From contig NZ_JABFTV010000002.1 of assembly GCF_021404405.1 (NCBI RefSeq), positions 248,001 to 312,000 of the forward strand: a DNA stretch of 64,000 bases, in the 5' to 3' direction. The notes beneath the pieces were generated by a model, which was not told the DNA's origin, ran no database searches, and saw nothing but the letters and a program-made list of their open reading frames with translations. Made by a program: the position numbers and the translations under genes. Origin of the DNA: Billgrantia aerodenitrificans (lineage in GTDB: Bacteria; Pseudomonadota; Gammaproteobacteria; Pseudomonadales; Halomonadaceae). Below, one piece after another: positions 32,014 through 41,542 of the stretch (positions are counted from its first letter, which is position 1; each line of letters starts with the position of its first letter).

Positions 32014-33453
32014 ATGGTGACAACCGACAATGCATCCCTGACATTCCAGGCACCCGGCACGGCGCCGCTGCGGCCTTACGATCCGACCTACGATCCGCTG
32101 CGACACCCGACCCCCGGCCATGGCTGCGATTATGCCGCGACCTATTGGGTCGCCACGGCCGGGGAGCCACCGGCCGATGACGGTCCTGTGAGCCAGGACA
32201 TTGACGTCGACGTGGTCATTATCGGGGCAGGCTTGACCGGCCTCTCGACCGCCATCTTTCTTGCCAAGGAGTATGGTATTCGTGCCACGGTGCTGGAAGC
32301 CAACCGCGTCGGCTGGGGTTGCAGCATGCGTAACGGTGGGCAGGCCCAGTGCAATCCGGGGCAACTCAAGCGTTCCGAGTGGATAGATCGCTATGGGCTC
32401 GAGATGGCATTGCGGCTACATGCAGAATGCCGCGAGGGGATGGAAACCTTCAAAGGGTTGATCGAAGGGATCGAGTGTGAGCCCCAGCACAGCGGCCATC
32501 TGTTGATTGCACACCATGAAAAGGCGTTGCCGGAGCTTGAGCAGGAAGCGGAGCTACTGCGCAAGGTGTTCGACTATCAGGTCCAGCTGCTGGATGCCGA
32601 AGCGGTCAAGCGCGACTGGGTGGGGGATCAGGAGGCGGCAGGCGCCATGCGCGAGCCTGAAGGCATCGGGATCCATCCGGGCAAACTGGCTTTTGGCTAT
32701 CTCGAGAAGGCAAGATCGCTGGGAGCTCGGGTGCACCCCTTGAGCCCCGTAGAGGGATGGACCACACAGGGCGACGTACACCACTTGAAGACTCCGGGGG
32801 GCGTGGTCAAGGCACGGGCAGTCGCCATCGCAACGGGGGGCTATACTTCACCCTCGTTGCATGACTATATCCGCAGTCGGCTGTTGCCGATTCTTTCAAA
32901 CACCTTTGTTACACGGCCGCTTTCGCAAGAGGAGATCGAGGCCTGCGGGTTCAGATCCCATGGCATCATCACCGACACCCGTATCTTGCGAAATTACTAT
33001 CGGCTCTTGCCGGATAGGCGCCTGCAGTTTGGAAGCCGCAGCGCCATCACCGGGCGTGATGCGCCAAGCCAGAGGCATGAAGACAAGCTGGTGGAAGGGA
33101 TGCTGCGCAAGTTTCCTGCACTTGAAGGTGTCCGGCTGGACTACTCCTGGTGGGGGTGGGTCGATGTCAGTCACGACATGATGCCTCGGGTACATAGGCC
33201 CGATCCGCAGCAATGCGTTTTCTATGCTCTGGGCTATGGCGGGAATGGGGTGATGTATTCGGCACAGGCGGGTAAACGGATGGCCCAATGGATCGCCGGC
33301 GATGCCCAGTATGTGGACCTCCCCATCTATGCTTCCCAGCTACCGTTTCCCAATGTGCAAGGCCTTTTCGAAACGCGAGCCCTCGCTCCTTTCCAGCGCC
33401 TGGGTCAGCGCTGTCTCTATCACTGGTATCATTGCAAAGATGATGTTCTTTAA
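32014..33453 (+). CDS. TauY-like FAD-dependent amine dehydrogenase (DAO family)
   Basis: A 479-residue flavoprotein. An N-terminal stretch ending in ATYWVATAGEPPADDGPVSQ precedes the FAD motif VVIIGAGLTGLSTAIFLAKE (about 66-85), then GWGCSMRNGGQAQCN. The C-terminal segment FYALGYGGNGVMYSAQAG completes the fold. The architecture matches PuuB-like enzymes and the large subunit TauY of taurine dehydrogenase, which deaminates taurine to sulfoacetaldehyde. ATG 32014 has GGGAG upstream; a GTG at 31990 overlapping the previous stop is an alternative. The taurine role is inferred from the xsc cluster; other amines are possible. Confidence 0.75.
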   Translation: MVTTDNASLTFQAPGTAPLRPYDPTYDPLRHPTPGHGCDYAATYWVATAGEPPADDGPVSQDIDVDVVIIGAGLTGLSTAIFLAKEYGIRATVLEANRVGWGCSMRNGGQAQCNPGQLKRSEWIDRYGLEMALRLHAECREGMETFKGLIEGIECEPQHSGHLLIAHHEKALPELEQEAELLRKVFDYQVQLLDAEAVKRDWVGDQEAAGAMREPEGIGIHPGKLAFGYLEKARSLGARVHPLSPVEGWTTQGDVHHLKTPGGVVKARAVAIATGGYTSPSLHDYIRSRLLPILSNTFVTRPLSQEEIEACGFRSHGIITDTRILRNYYRLLPDRRLQFGSRSAITGRDAPSQRHEDKLVEGMLRKFPALEGVRLDYSWWGWVDVSHDMMPRVHRPDPQQCVFYALGYGGNGVMYSAQAGKRMAQWIAGDAQYVDLPIYASQLPFPNVQGLFETRALAPFQRLGQRCLYHWYHCKDDVL

Positions 33454-33501
33454 CGCAGCCGTCTTGGTTAGGGCGTTTATCCTCAATGCTCCTTGAAACT
33501 A

Positions 33502-34260
33502 CTACAGGGTTTCTTCCATTTCAGCAGCAATTTGGCGCATCAGCGGGATCCACTCCTTGAGCGATTCAATGGAGTGACGGAGACGCGGGGCATGAATCGC
33601 CAGGGTGGCCTGGACATGCCCTAGTCGATCGTAGATGGGCACTGCGATCGCCACCATGCCTTCGATGAACTCCTCATTATCAGTACTGAGCTGATCTCTG
33701 GCGATCTGACTGAGTTGCTCCTCTAGGGCAGCTCTAGAAGTGAGCGTGTAGGGAGTGTAGGCCTCCAGGGACAGGCTCGATAACAACCCCCTGCGCCTAG
33801 GGGGAGGCGTCAGGGCTAGCAACAGTTTTCCACTGGCAGTGCAATGCAGCGGCAAGCGAGAGCCGGGTGCAAGCTGAATGCGAACCGGCCAGTTGGTCTC
33901 CACGCGATCGTAGTAGAGCACCTCATGACCATCAAGCAAGGTAAGGTTGCAGGTTTCTCCAACTTCCTTGGCTAGGCGCTCGAGCAGCATGCGACGCGGT
34001 GCCTTGAGCGATTCGTTGGCCAGTATGCCCATGGCCATCCTATGCAGCCTGGGGCCGGGCAGTAGGTGGCGGCCATCCAGATCACGTGTGATCAAGCTTT
34101 GATCTTCAAGCTGCTTCAATAGACGATGAATCGTTGGCTTGGGGATGTCCAGCCGTTTATCGAGGTCCGCGGCAGTGATACTACTGTCGGCAGTGGCGAT
34201 CTCCTCGAGCAAGCGGATGGCGCGAACCTGCGTCGTATTCGTCGATGTGTCTTTGGGCAT
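33502..34260 (-). CDS. IclR-family regulator of the isethionate module (IseR-like)
   Basis: A 252-residue IclR protein: winged helix TAADLDKRLDIPKPTIHRLL at about 33-52 and effector domain with LHCTASGKLLLALTPP, then DNEEFIEGMVAIAVPIYD. It resembles the IclR gene divergent from xsc along its length, so the two are paralogues. It is transcribed with the same polarity as the TRAP genes, downstream of them. Isethionate clusters described in bacteria include an IclR-type IseR, which fits. AAGGAAG precedes the ATG. Confidence 0.85.
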   Translation of the reverse strand: MPKDTSTNTTQVRAIRLLEEIATADSSITAADLDKRLDIPKPTIHRLLKQLEDQSLITRDLDGRHLLPGPRLHRMAMGILANESLKAPRRMLLERLAKEVGETCNLTLLDGHEVLYYDRVETNWPVRIQLAPGSRLPLHCTASGKLLLALTPPPRRRGLLSSLSLEAYTPYTLTSRAALEEQLSQIARDQLSTDNEEFIEGMVAIAVPIYDRLGHVQATLAIHAPRLRHSIESLKEWIPLMRQIAAEMEETL

Positions 34261-34350
34261 GAGCTTTGCTTCCTTACAGCGAGCATCCTGGGGCGCTGAG
34301 CCCGATGATAGCGCAACAGACCCTTGCGGGTCTGCTTGCGGCGAACTCCA

Positions 34351-35628
34351 TCATAAATTGACAAGGAACATGGAAAGTGGGGCCCATAGCGAAATTGCGA
34401 TCCAGCAGAGTATCAATGCAAAGAAATATGGCATGACAAACCTCACCAGTTTGACATAAGGAATTCCAGTGACGCTGCTTGCCACATACAGGTTAAGTCC
34501 GAATGGTGGTGTGATAAAGCCAATGGCGGCTCCAACCAGAAAGATCACGGCAAAGTGAATAGGATCAATGCCAATGCTCTGGGCAATGGGGGCAAGAATT
34601 GGTGCGAGAATAATGGTAACAGGCAGGCTTTCAAGAATCATGCCGGCCATAAGAATGATCAGCATGCATGCAATAAGTACGGTGTAGTACCCGCCTAGTC
34701 CCGTGAGAAGGCTGTTCAACATAGGGCCGATGCCGAGGACGGAAAGAAGTTGCTGCATGACCACAGAAACAGCGATCAAGGGTGCCAGCATGCCGGCGAT
34801 CTGGCCTGAGCGAAGCATAATGGAGGGCAGTCGAGTTAGGCTGATCTCTCGTGTGATAAGCAGGCCGCATATCAAGGTAAAGCCAACGGTAATGGCTGCT
34901 GCCTCAGTGGGTGAAAACTTGCCGGAATAGATGCCATATAGCACGACGCCAATGGTGGCAAAACCCAGGTAGGCTCTAGCCGCAAAGCCGACACTTTTCT
35001 TGGCGCTGAAGGAGCTCAACTTGCCCCAGCCATGACGCCGTGCCACTAGGTGGCAGGCGATCATCATGCCCAGCACCATCATGGCACCGGGAATCATGCC
35101 TGCGATGAAGAGATCGCTGATCGACAGGTTCATCATGAACCCGTAGACGATGAAGATGATGCTGGGCGGGATAATGATCCCGACGGTTCCACCGGAGGCC
35201 GCGGTGGCCGCTGCAAAGCGTCCATCGTAACCATTGTTCTTCATTTCTGGCTGCATGATTGAACCGATGGTAGCGGTGGTTCCTGCGTTGGAGCCAGAAA
35301 TGGCGGCAAAGAGGCCGCAGGCCCCCAATGTTGCCATTCCCATGCCACCGCGCAGCCAACCAAGTACCGAGTAGGCGAAATCTGATAATCGCTTGGCTAT
35401 CCCTGCTGCGTTGATCAGGTCGCCAGTAAGAATAAACAATGGCAGTGCGAGAAGTCCAAAGAAGCTCAGCCCCTGGAACAAGGTGACTCCAATATTAGCC
35501 AGGGTGAAGTCTATAATGATGCTGACACCTACCACCCAGAAACCAATAACCAGAAAAACTGGAACACCAAGCAGGAAGAACAGAGTGACACCTAGTGTCA
35601 CCAGGCCAATCAAGGCGCCATCAGTCAT
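34351..35628 (-). CDS. TRAP transporter large membrane subunit (DctM type), probable isethionate uptake
   Basis: A 425-residue membrane protein with about 12 helices and DctM signatures: FFGLLALPLFILTGDLINAA near residue 52, ISGSNAGTTATIGSIMQPEM and ASGGTVGIIIPPSIIFIVYG, and a C-terminal GFITPPFGLNLYVASSVTG. It couples the ion gradient to substrate import. AAGGAGG precedes the ATG, 11 bases after the DctQ-like stop. The isethionate assignment follows from the IseJ-like gene next door. Confidence 0.9.
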   Translation of the reverse strand: MTDGALIGLVTLGVTLFFLLGVPVFLVIGFWVVGVSIIIDFTLANIGVTLFQGLSFFGLLALPLFILTGDLINAAGIAKRLSDFAYSVLGWLRGGMGMATLGACGLFAAISGSNAGTTATIGSIMQPEMKNNGYDGRFAAATAASGGTVGIIIPPSIIFIVYGFMMNLSISDLFIAGMIPGAMMVLGMMIACHLVARRHGWGKLSSFSAKKSVGFAARAYLGFATIGVVLYGIYSGKFSPTEAAAITVGFTLICGLLITREISLTRLPSIMLRSGQIAGMLAPLIAVSVVMQQLLSVLGIGPMLNSLLTGLGGYYTVLIACMLIILMAGMILESLPVTIILAPILAPIAQSIGIDPIHFAVIFLVGAAIGFITPPFGLNLYVASSVTGIPYVKLVRFVMPYFFALILCWIAISLWAPLSMFLVNL

Positions 35629-35639
35629 GATGCCCTCCT

Positions 35640-36200
35640 TTAATCCATTATCGCTGGCGAAAGATTGAAAGACTCATTTCGCTTGAAGCGGAGACAATCC
35701 TCAACCAGGTTTTGCAAAACACGAAAGATGAGGAGTGTCCACGCCAGCGGAGTGGCCAGATAAAACCACCACTGCATAATGTTGTCCGTTCCGGCAACGG
35801 TTGCGAAATTAAAGTGTGCGATCTTGACTTGCGCTGTAGTGAAATATATGACGATTATTCCAAAAACAATCCACAGTATCGCATCTAGTATTTGGCATAA
35901 GAACTGCCCTTTGTAGGGCAGTCGCATGCGAATTTCATTGAGTGATAGGTGAGTGCGCTTCTTTACATTAAGAGAAGCACCAAACCAAGTTAACCAAAGA
36001 AATAGTAAGACAGGTATGCTGGTACTCCAGGGTGCCTGTAGACCGAAAAAGAATCGACGAATGACTTCCACGAAGATGATGCCGGCCATCCCTGAGTAGG
36101 AAATCAATATGATGACCTTCTCAAGATTCTCATCGAGCCACTTCAAGGGCATCAAAAGCTTCGCAGCTAGGGTGCTATTTGCCGGAGTTGAGTGAGACAT
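35640..36200 (-). CDS. TRAP transporter small membrane subunit (DctQ type)
   Basis: A 186-residue protein with four hydrophobic segments (VIILISYSGMAGIIFVEVIR, then FLWLTWFGASLNVKKRTHLS, the family's central feature). It lies 15 bases after the binding-protein gene and before the DctM subunit, the standard TRAP order. The base composition is visibly AT-richer than in the flanking regions. Confidence 0.88.
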   Translation of the reverse strand: MSHSTPANSTLAAKLLMPLKWLDENLEKVIILISYSGMAGIIFVEVIRRFFFGLQAPWSTSIPVLLFLWLTWFGASLNVKKRTHLSLNEIRMRLPYKGQFLCQILDAILWIVFGIIVIYFTTAQVKIAHFNFATVAGTDNIMQWWFYLATPLAWTLLIFRVLQNLVEDCLRFKRNESFNLSPAIMD

Positions 36201-36215
36201 GGCGTTTCCCTCAAG

Positions 36216-37442
36216 TTACCCGCGCCACCAGCGCTGAGGCTTGACGTTCACGGCGGCGAGGTCGCGAGGTATCTCGCGTGCAATACCATGAATTTCCTTG
36301 TAAATATCAATACCGCCAGCCCAGTCGTTAAGCCGCTCACGCCAGCGCTCCCAAGGCTGGGGGTTGAATTCGGGCGAGCACATTTGCTCTGCCTTTTGGC
36401 GCTCTTCATCGGAAAGGGGGGCAACACGGACATTGTGCTCGGCAAAAACGGTACCTGGTGCCGGGTGCTCGGTCGCTCCAACGATCTGGTACCGCCCCGC
36501 TTCATTCATGCCCTGGGTGAAGATCTGCGCACAGTAGGCGGACTCCATGACTTGATCCTGAAGGTCGCTTTCCAGCTTATTAAAGGCATCCAGGCTCATG
36601 GCGGTGTGCTCGGTTCCAGCGAAAAAGCGTAGATCGACGGCTTGGGAAACAACCGGGGCCATACCGGCGTAAGCCACGGCACTCATCCAGGTCTCGGCAC
36701 CGTCGAGCAGGCCTTGGCGAAGGCCGTCGAGAGTTTCTTCCCAGGCAATGGGAGATGGGTTGAGGTTCAGTTGTTCCATGGCGATCCGACCCATCTGAGT
36801 GCCAGTGACTCGATTTCTGGTGCCAGCAAGTTCTTCAATACTGGTCACAAGCGGCTTATTTTCCCACTTCCGGCCCAGCATGATTCCACGCAGGTCACAA
36901 TGCGTGAAGAGGAATTGCAAATTATGGCGCTGGCGCAGTGGCTCTCTCAACAGTGCTTCGCTGCGAGGGTCATAGAAGAAATGGAACATTGATGCCACGG
37001 TCGGAAACATGTAAGCGAAGTCAAGGACGTTGAGGTAAGGGGCTCCTCCCGCCGAGTTCTGCGTCGAAGCGGAAAACATGTCGACGATGCCTTGTTGGGT
37101 CTGGCTAACGCAGTCCAACTGGTTGCAGACCTCATTGCTTCCCAGGAACTCCACACGGATTGCTCCGTTGGTCCGCTCTTCAAGGTCTCGTGCAAAGAAC
37201 AGCTGTCCTGACTTCTGAATATCGAGGTTTCGCTCGTTGAAACCAGCTGCACCAAAGCGAAGGCGGTGCTTGGGTTCGGATTGATAGCGGCGTTGTTGTT
37301 CCTGGTCTGCGGCACGGGCCAAGGTGCTGGCTGTAAGGCCGGCACCGAGCCCAGAGGCTGCAATGAGGGTGGATGTCAGGCCGAAGCGTCCCGAGATATG
37401 TAGAAAATCCCGGCGAGATACATTACCAATTGGCGATTTCAT
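36216..37442 (-). CDS. TRAP transporter substrate-binding protein with Tat-type leader
   Basis: A 408-residue DctP-family periplasmic receptor. The leader has a twin-arginine SRRDFL motif at about residues 9-14, followed by a hydrophobic stretch ending TLARA, so Tat export of a folded protein is likely. The mature part contains LRFGAAGFNERNLDIQKSGQ and the family's arginine-containing RNRVTGTQMGRIAM segment. ATG 37442 has GGGAG upstream; the frame reaches 37493 without a better start. With IseJ-like dehydrogenase divergent, isethionate is the likely ligand; this is inference. Confidence 0.87.
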   Translation of the reverse strand: MKSPIGNVSRRDFLHISGRFGLTSTLIAASGLGAGLTASTLARAADQEQQRRYQSEPKHRLRFGAAGFNERNLDIQKSGQLFFARDLEERTNGAIRVEFLGSNEVCNQLDCVSQTQQGIVDMFSASTQNSAGGAPYLNVLDFAYMFPTVASMFHFFYDPRSEALLREPLRQRHNLQFLFTHCDLRGIMLGRKWENKPLVTSIEELAGTRNRVTGTQMGRIAMEQLNLNPSPIAWEETLDGLRQGLLDGAETWMSAVAYAGMAPVVSQAVDLRFFAGTEHTAMSLDAFNKLESDLQDQVMESAYCAQIFTQGMNEAGRYQIVGATEHPAPGTVFAEHNVRVAPLSDEERQKAEQMCSPEFNPQPWERWRERLNDWAGGIDIYKEIHGIAREIPRDLAAVNVKPQRWWRG

Positions 37443-37546
37443 GAGCAGGCTCCCGTGTTTGATTGGATTTGTGCTGGGGTTCTCACTTGCCATGGCTCAA
37501 GCCACGGCCGATAGCATGATGGCGTGCTAAGTACCAATTTAGGATC

Positions 37547-37562
37547 GACCGTTTCTTCGGTC
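37547..37562. promoter_or_regulatory. Dyad GACCG-N6-CGGTC in the TRAP/iseJ gap
   Basis: Five-base arms match perfectly around TTTCTT. Similar half-sequence GACCGTTTCT occurs in the xsc leader at 23261-23270, but without a matching second arm. Confidence 0.4.
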
Positions 37563-37623
37563 AAGAGAAAATGAGACAAAAAATATCAATATTGTAAATT
37601 AATGCTTTATAGGATATTATTAG

Positions 37624-37640
37624 TGAGATACATAGTCTCA
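37624..37640. promoter_or_regulatory. Dyad TGAGA-N7-TCTCA upstream of iseJ-like gene
   Basis: Five-base arms match perfectly, 17 bases before the ATG. Occupation would interfere with transcription or initiation of the dehydrogenase gene. Confidence 0.4.
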
Positions 37641-37656
37641 TATTCGGTATCTTGTC

Positions 37657-39288
37657 ATGAAATCAACTGCTTACGAGAATGCGGCCTTTGACTACATCGT
37701 CGTGGGGGCTGGATCGGCAGGCTGCGTACTCGCAAACCGGCTCAGTGAGGATCCTGGCATAAAGGTTCTGCTGCTCGAGGCTGGTGGTTCCGACTGGAAC
37801 CCTTGGCTTCATGTTCCCGTTGGCTATTTCAGGACCATGCATAACCCTTCTACCGACTGGTGCTATCTCACCGACCCTGACAGGGGAATCAATGATCGCC
37901 GCCTCCAATGGCCACGCGGCAAGGTGCTTGGAGGCTCCAGCGCGCTCAATGGGCTTCTTTACATCAGGGGGCAACGGGAGGACTACGATGATTGGGCGAG
38001 GGCAGGCAATTCAGGGTGGGACTATGAATCCGTCCTGCCGTACTTCAAGAAGTCCGAATGTCAGTCTCGCGGTGAAAACGCTTATCACGGCGTAGATGGA
38101 CCCCTTCACGTGTCTGATCTGCGTCTGAAGCGCGAGATTGCCGATCGGTTTATAGAGGCCGCCAAGACGGTGGGAATTCCTCAGAACGATGATGTCAACG
38201 GTGCACGGCAGGAGGGGGTGGGATATTTTCAGCAAACCGCACACAAGGGGCTTCGCTGCAGTGCGGCAAAGGCGTTCCTGAAGCCGGCATTGAATCGACC
38301 GAACCTGACGCTCATCAAGCGAGCGCACTGCCTCCGCCTATTGTTGGAAGAGAAGAGCGTGGTAGGGGTCGAGTACGAAGAAAATGGTAGAGTGCATCAG
38401 GCTTTGACTCGTCTAGAGGTGATTCTGAGCAGTGGGGCGATAGGCTCACCACAAATCCTGCAATGCTCCGGTATCGGTAACCCTGAACATCTGCAACGTG
38501 TTGGCCTCCCTTGCCGGCATGAGCTGCCTGGTGTGGGGGAAAATCTGCAGGACCACTTGCAAGTCAGGTTGGTTTTCAAGACACGCTGTCGAACGCTGAA
38601 TGACGAAGTTCGTCACCCCTTGCGTAAGCTGGCGGTAGGTGCACAGTACCTGTTCTCCCGAACCGGTCCACTGACACTCGCTGCAAGCCAAGTTTGTATC
38701 TTTACCCAGTCAAGGGAAGGCCTGGAGCGCCCTGACATCCAGTTCCACATGCAGCCTCTGAGTGCCGATAAGCCGGCTGAAGGCGTTCACCCCTTCTCGG
38801 CATTCACCTCATCGGTTTGCCAACTGCGGCCACATAGCCGCGGATACGTACGAGTCACCAGCCTAGATCCCAAGAAGTACCCTTCGATTCAGCCAAATTA
38901 TCTGAGTGCTGAGGAAGATTGCCGAGTGGTCGTGAATGCTATCAAGGTGGCGCGCAAGATTGCGGCCGCCAAGCCGCTCGCAGAGGTGATCACGGAAGAA
39001 TATATCCCCGGTGAGGCATATGCCTCAGACCGGGAGTTGCTGGAGGCAGCGCGCCAATACAGCCAGTCAATCTACCATCCGGCGGGTACCTGTAAGATGG
39101 GGCATGATGACCTGGCAGTAGTGGATGACGAGCTGCGTGTCCACGGCCTGAAAGGGTTGAGGGTGGTCGATGCATCTATCATGCCCACCATTGTCTCGGG
39201 CAATACCAATGCACCGACCATCATGATTGCCGAAAAGGCGGCTGACTTGATCAAGGCGGCTCAAGCTCAGCAAGCCCGAGCCTCCTGA
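37657..39288 (+). CDS. iseJ: GMC-family flavoprotein dehydrogenase, IseJ-like isethionate dehydrogenase
   Basis: A 543-residue GMC oxidoreductase. The FAD motif is YIVVGAGSAGCVLANRLSED near residue 12, the GMC signature GKVLGGSSALNGLLYIRG at about 89-106, a second signature SGAIGSPQILQCSGIG, and the C-terminal active-site HPAGTCKMG. The family includes choline dehydrogenase; IseJ of Cupriavidus oxidises isethionate to sulfoacetaldehyde. The divergent TRAP transporter, the IclR gene and nearby xsc favour IseJ. No BetI or betaine aldehyde dehydrogenase is adjacent, which argues against choline. No strong SD is visible before ATG 37657. Confidence 0.75.
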   Translation: MKSTAYENAAFDYIVVGAGSAGCVLANRLSEDPGIKVLLLEAGGSDWNPWLHVPVGYFRTMHNPSTDWCYLTDPDRGINDRRLQWPRGKVLGGSSALNGLLYIRGQREDYDDWARAGNSGWDYESVLPYFKKSECQSRGENAYHGVDGPLHVSDLRLKREIADRFIEAAKTVGIPQNDDVNGARQEGVGYFQQTAHKGLRCSAAKAFLKPALNRPNLTLIKRAHCLRLLLEEKSVVGVEYEENGRVHQALTRLEVILSSGAIGSPQILQCSGIGNPEHLQRVGLPCRHELPGVGENLQDHLQVRLVFKTRCRTLNDEVRHPLRKLAVGAQYLFSRTGPLTLAASQVCIFTQSREGLERPDIQFHMQPLSADKPAEGVHPFSAFTSSVCQLRPHSRGYVRVTSLDPKKYPSIQPNYLSAEEDCRVVVNAIKVARKIAAAKPLAEVITEEYIPGEAYASDRELLEAARQYSQSIYHPAGTCKMGHDDLAVVDDELRVHGLKGLRVVDASIMPTIVSGNTNAPTIMIAEKAADLIKAAQAQQARAS

Positions 39289-39367
39289 GTATTTGCAGCC
39301 CATCGATGCCGATAGCGGTTGCCCCGGGCCGGAGAAGATCGAGCAGAGTCCTTGCCCCTACCAGTGC

Positions 39368-41542
39368 CTAACCGCGCTGGGCGGCCTGGATCGCCGTCAG
39401 CGCGATGGTGTAGACGATGTCGTCGACCAGGGCACCGCGTGAGAGGTCGTTGACCGGTTTGTTGAGCCCCTGCAGCATCGGCCCCACGCTGACTACCCGC
39501 GCACTGCGCTGCACCGCCTTGTAGGTGGTGTTGCCGGTGTTGAGGTCGGGGAACACGAACACCGTGGCGCGTCCCGCCACCGGCGAGTCGGGCGCCTTCT
39601 GGCGGCCCACGCTCTCGATGGCGGCGGCGTCGTACTGCAGCGGCCCGTCGATCAGCAGGTCCGGCGCCTGTTCCCGAGCCAGCCGCGTGGCCTGACGCAC
39701 CTTGTCGACGTCGGCGCCGCTGCCGGACTCGCCGGTCGAATAGCTGATCATGGCCACCCGCGGCTCGATGCCGAAGGCCTGGGCGGAGCGCGCGCTCTGA
39801 ATGGCGATCTCGGCCAGCGCCTCGGCGTCGGGGTCCGGGTTCACCGCGCAGTCGCCGTAGACCACCACCTGCTCCGGCAGCAGCATGAAGAAGATCGACG
39901 ACACCTGGCGATAGTCGGGCGCGGTCTTGATCAGCTGAAAGGCGGGGCGCACGGTGTTGGCGGTGGTATGAACGGCGCCGGAGACCAGGCCGTCCACTTC
40001 ATCGAGCTGCAGCATCATGGTACCCAGCACCACGTTGTCCTGCAGCTGATCCTCTGCGGTCAGCTCGTTCACCTTGCCGCGTCGGCGTTCCACCATGGGC
40101 GCCACGTAGCGGCTGCGAATGTGCTCGGGGTCGAGGATCTCGAGCCCTTCCGGCAGCTCGATGCCGCGGTTGCGAGCGACCTCCTCGACCTCCTCGCGGC
40201 GGGCCAGCAGAATGCAGTTGGCGATGCCGCGGCGCTGGCAGATGGCGGCGGCCTCCACGGTGCGCGGCTCGCTGCCCTCAGGCAGGATGATGCGCCGGTT
40301 GGCGCGCTGAGCCAACTTGACCAACTGATGACGGAACGCCGAGGGCGACAGCCGACGGGTGAAGCCCCGGCTCAGGTGATCCCTGAGCCATTGCAGATCC
40401 AGATGCCCGGCCACGAAGCGGGTCACCTGCTCGGCGCGCTCCAGATCGTCCATGGGAATGTCGTTGCCCATCCGGCCCAGGTTCTTGGCGGTGGTGAAGC
40501 TGTCGGTATCCACCGCCAGCACTGGCATGCCGGTCTTCAGCGCCGGGCGGCACATCTCGATCATGTTGTCGTTGGGCATGAAGCCGTTGGTCAGCAGCAC
40601 GCCGGCCATGGGCACGCCGTTCATGGTGGCCAGCGCCGAGGCCAGTACGATGTCGCCACGGTCGCCGGAGGTCACGATCAGGCTGCCGGGGCGGAACACG
40701 TGCAGGGCGTTGGCGGCGCTACGGGCGCACAGGCTGGTGGAGAGCACGCGGCGGTTGGCGGCGTCGCCCTCGTGCAGGAACCTGGCGTCGAGCGCCCGTG
40801 CCACGTCGATCACCCGTGGTGCGATCAGTGCCGGGTTGTAGGGCACCACGCCGATCAGATGGAAACGGTCGGTGGCCAGCGCCGGTGAATGGCGGCGCAG
40901 TTCGTCCAGGAAGGTGTCGTCGAGCATGACGCTGCTGGTACCGGGCGCCAGCGTGGGCTCCTCGCCGCCGGGCAGGTTCTGCATGCGCATCAGGATGCAG
41001 CCCAGGGTACGCGCCGAGCCCACCCCGCCGAAGGCACTGGCATGCATGTCGAGCTGTTCGGCCAGTGCTTCGGGGGCTGCGGCGTCGCCACTGCCGACCA
41101 GAATGACTCGTGCGTTGAGCGCATGGGCCAACTGAGCGTTGAGCTGGGTGGCGTAGGTGCCATGGGCGGTGGGGACTACACCCTCCACCACGATCAGGTC
41201 GGGTGTGGTACCGTCTTGGCCGTCCATGGCCTGATCGAAGAGCTCGATGACCTGCTCCATCAGTACGTCGAGACGGTCCTGGCGCAGCAGGCGCTCCATG
41301 TCAGCCTGGGCGATGGGGGCCGGCGGGCGCAGATCGAGGGTGCTGCTCACCAGCGCGGTGGAGCGGTCGGGGCCGGGTCCGTTCAGCTCGTCCTGGCGGA
41401 ACGGCTTGAGAAAGCCCGTTTTCAGGCCGATGGTATCCAGCGCCTGCATCAGGCCCAGGCTGGCGGAGGTCAGCCCGACTCCCACCGCGGTAGGCACCAT
41501 CAGCAGCACCTTGGTATGTGAACGTGCGTCGTGCGGCGTCAT
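39368..41542 (-). CDS. pta: Phosphate acetyltransferase, long form
   Basis: A 724-residue Pta: an N-terminal BioD-like P-loop-type domain ([20 protein letters not shown]), a DRTGG-type middle region and the C-terminal PTA/PTB catalytic domain (from about 390; [33 protein letters not shown]). It interconverts acetyl phosphate and acetyl-CoA. ATG 41542 overlaps the ackA stop by four bases (ATGA), giving an ackA-pta operon. It is the housekeeping counterpart of the short Pta next to xsc. Confidence 0.93.
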   Translation of the reverse strand: MTPHDARSHTKVLLMVPTAVGVGLTSASLGLMQALDTIGLKTGFLKPFRQDELNGPGPDRSTALVSSTLDLRPPAPIAQADMERLLRQDRLDVLMEQVIELFDQAMDGQDGTTPDLIVVEGVVPTAHGTYATQLNAQLAHALNARVILVGSGDAAAPEALAEQLDMHASAFGGVGSARTLGCILMRMQNLPGGEEPTLAPGTSSVMLDDTFLDELRRHSPALATDRFHLIGVVPYNPALIAPRVIDVARALDARFLHEGDAANRRVLSTSLCARSAANALHVFRPGSLIVTSGDRGDIVLASALATMNGVPMAGVLLTNGFMPNDNMIEMCRPALKTGMPVLAVDTDSFTTAKNLGRMGNDIPMDDLERAEQVTRFVAGHLDLQWLRDHLSRGFTRRLSPSAFRHQLVKLAQRANRRIILPEGSEPRTVEAAAICQRRGIANCILLARREEVEEVARNRGIELPEGLEILDPEHIRSRYVAPMVERRRGKVNELTAEDQLQDNVVLGTMMLQLDEVDGLVSGAVHTTANTVRPAFQLIKTAPDYRQVSSIFFMLLPEQVVVYGDCAVNPDPDAEALAEIAIQSARSAQAFGIEPRVAMISYSTGESGSGADVDKVRQATRLAREQAPDLLIDGPLQYDAAAIESVGRQKAPDSPVAGRATVFVFPDLNTGNTTYKAVQRSARVVSVGPMLQGLNKPVNDLSRGALVDDIVYTIALTAIQAAQRG

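Larger units (their letters stand above)
37443..37656. promoter_or_regulatory. AT-rich divergent region between TRAP operon and iseJ-like gene
   Basis: A 214-base bidirectional promoter region. It holds two dyads: GACCG-N6-CGGTC (37547-37562) and TGAGA-N7-TCTCA (37624-37640), the latter ending 17 bases before the iseJ start. These are candidates for the module's own IclR protein. The GTWYCG-N5-YGRAAC dyad of the xsc region is not seen here, so the control is probably separate. Confidence 0.45.

Noticed and set aside
37657-39288. GMC flavoprotein as choline dehydrogenase BetA
   Set aside because: No betI, betB or BCCT transporter is adjacent; the TRAP system, IclR regulator and xsc cluster favour IseJ, though choline activity is not excluded by sequence.
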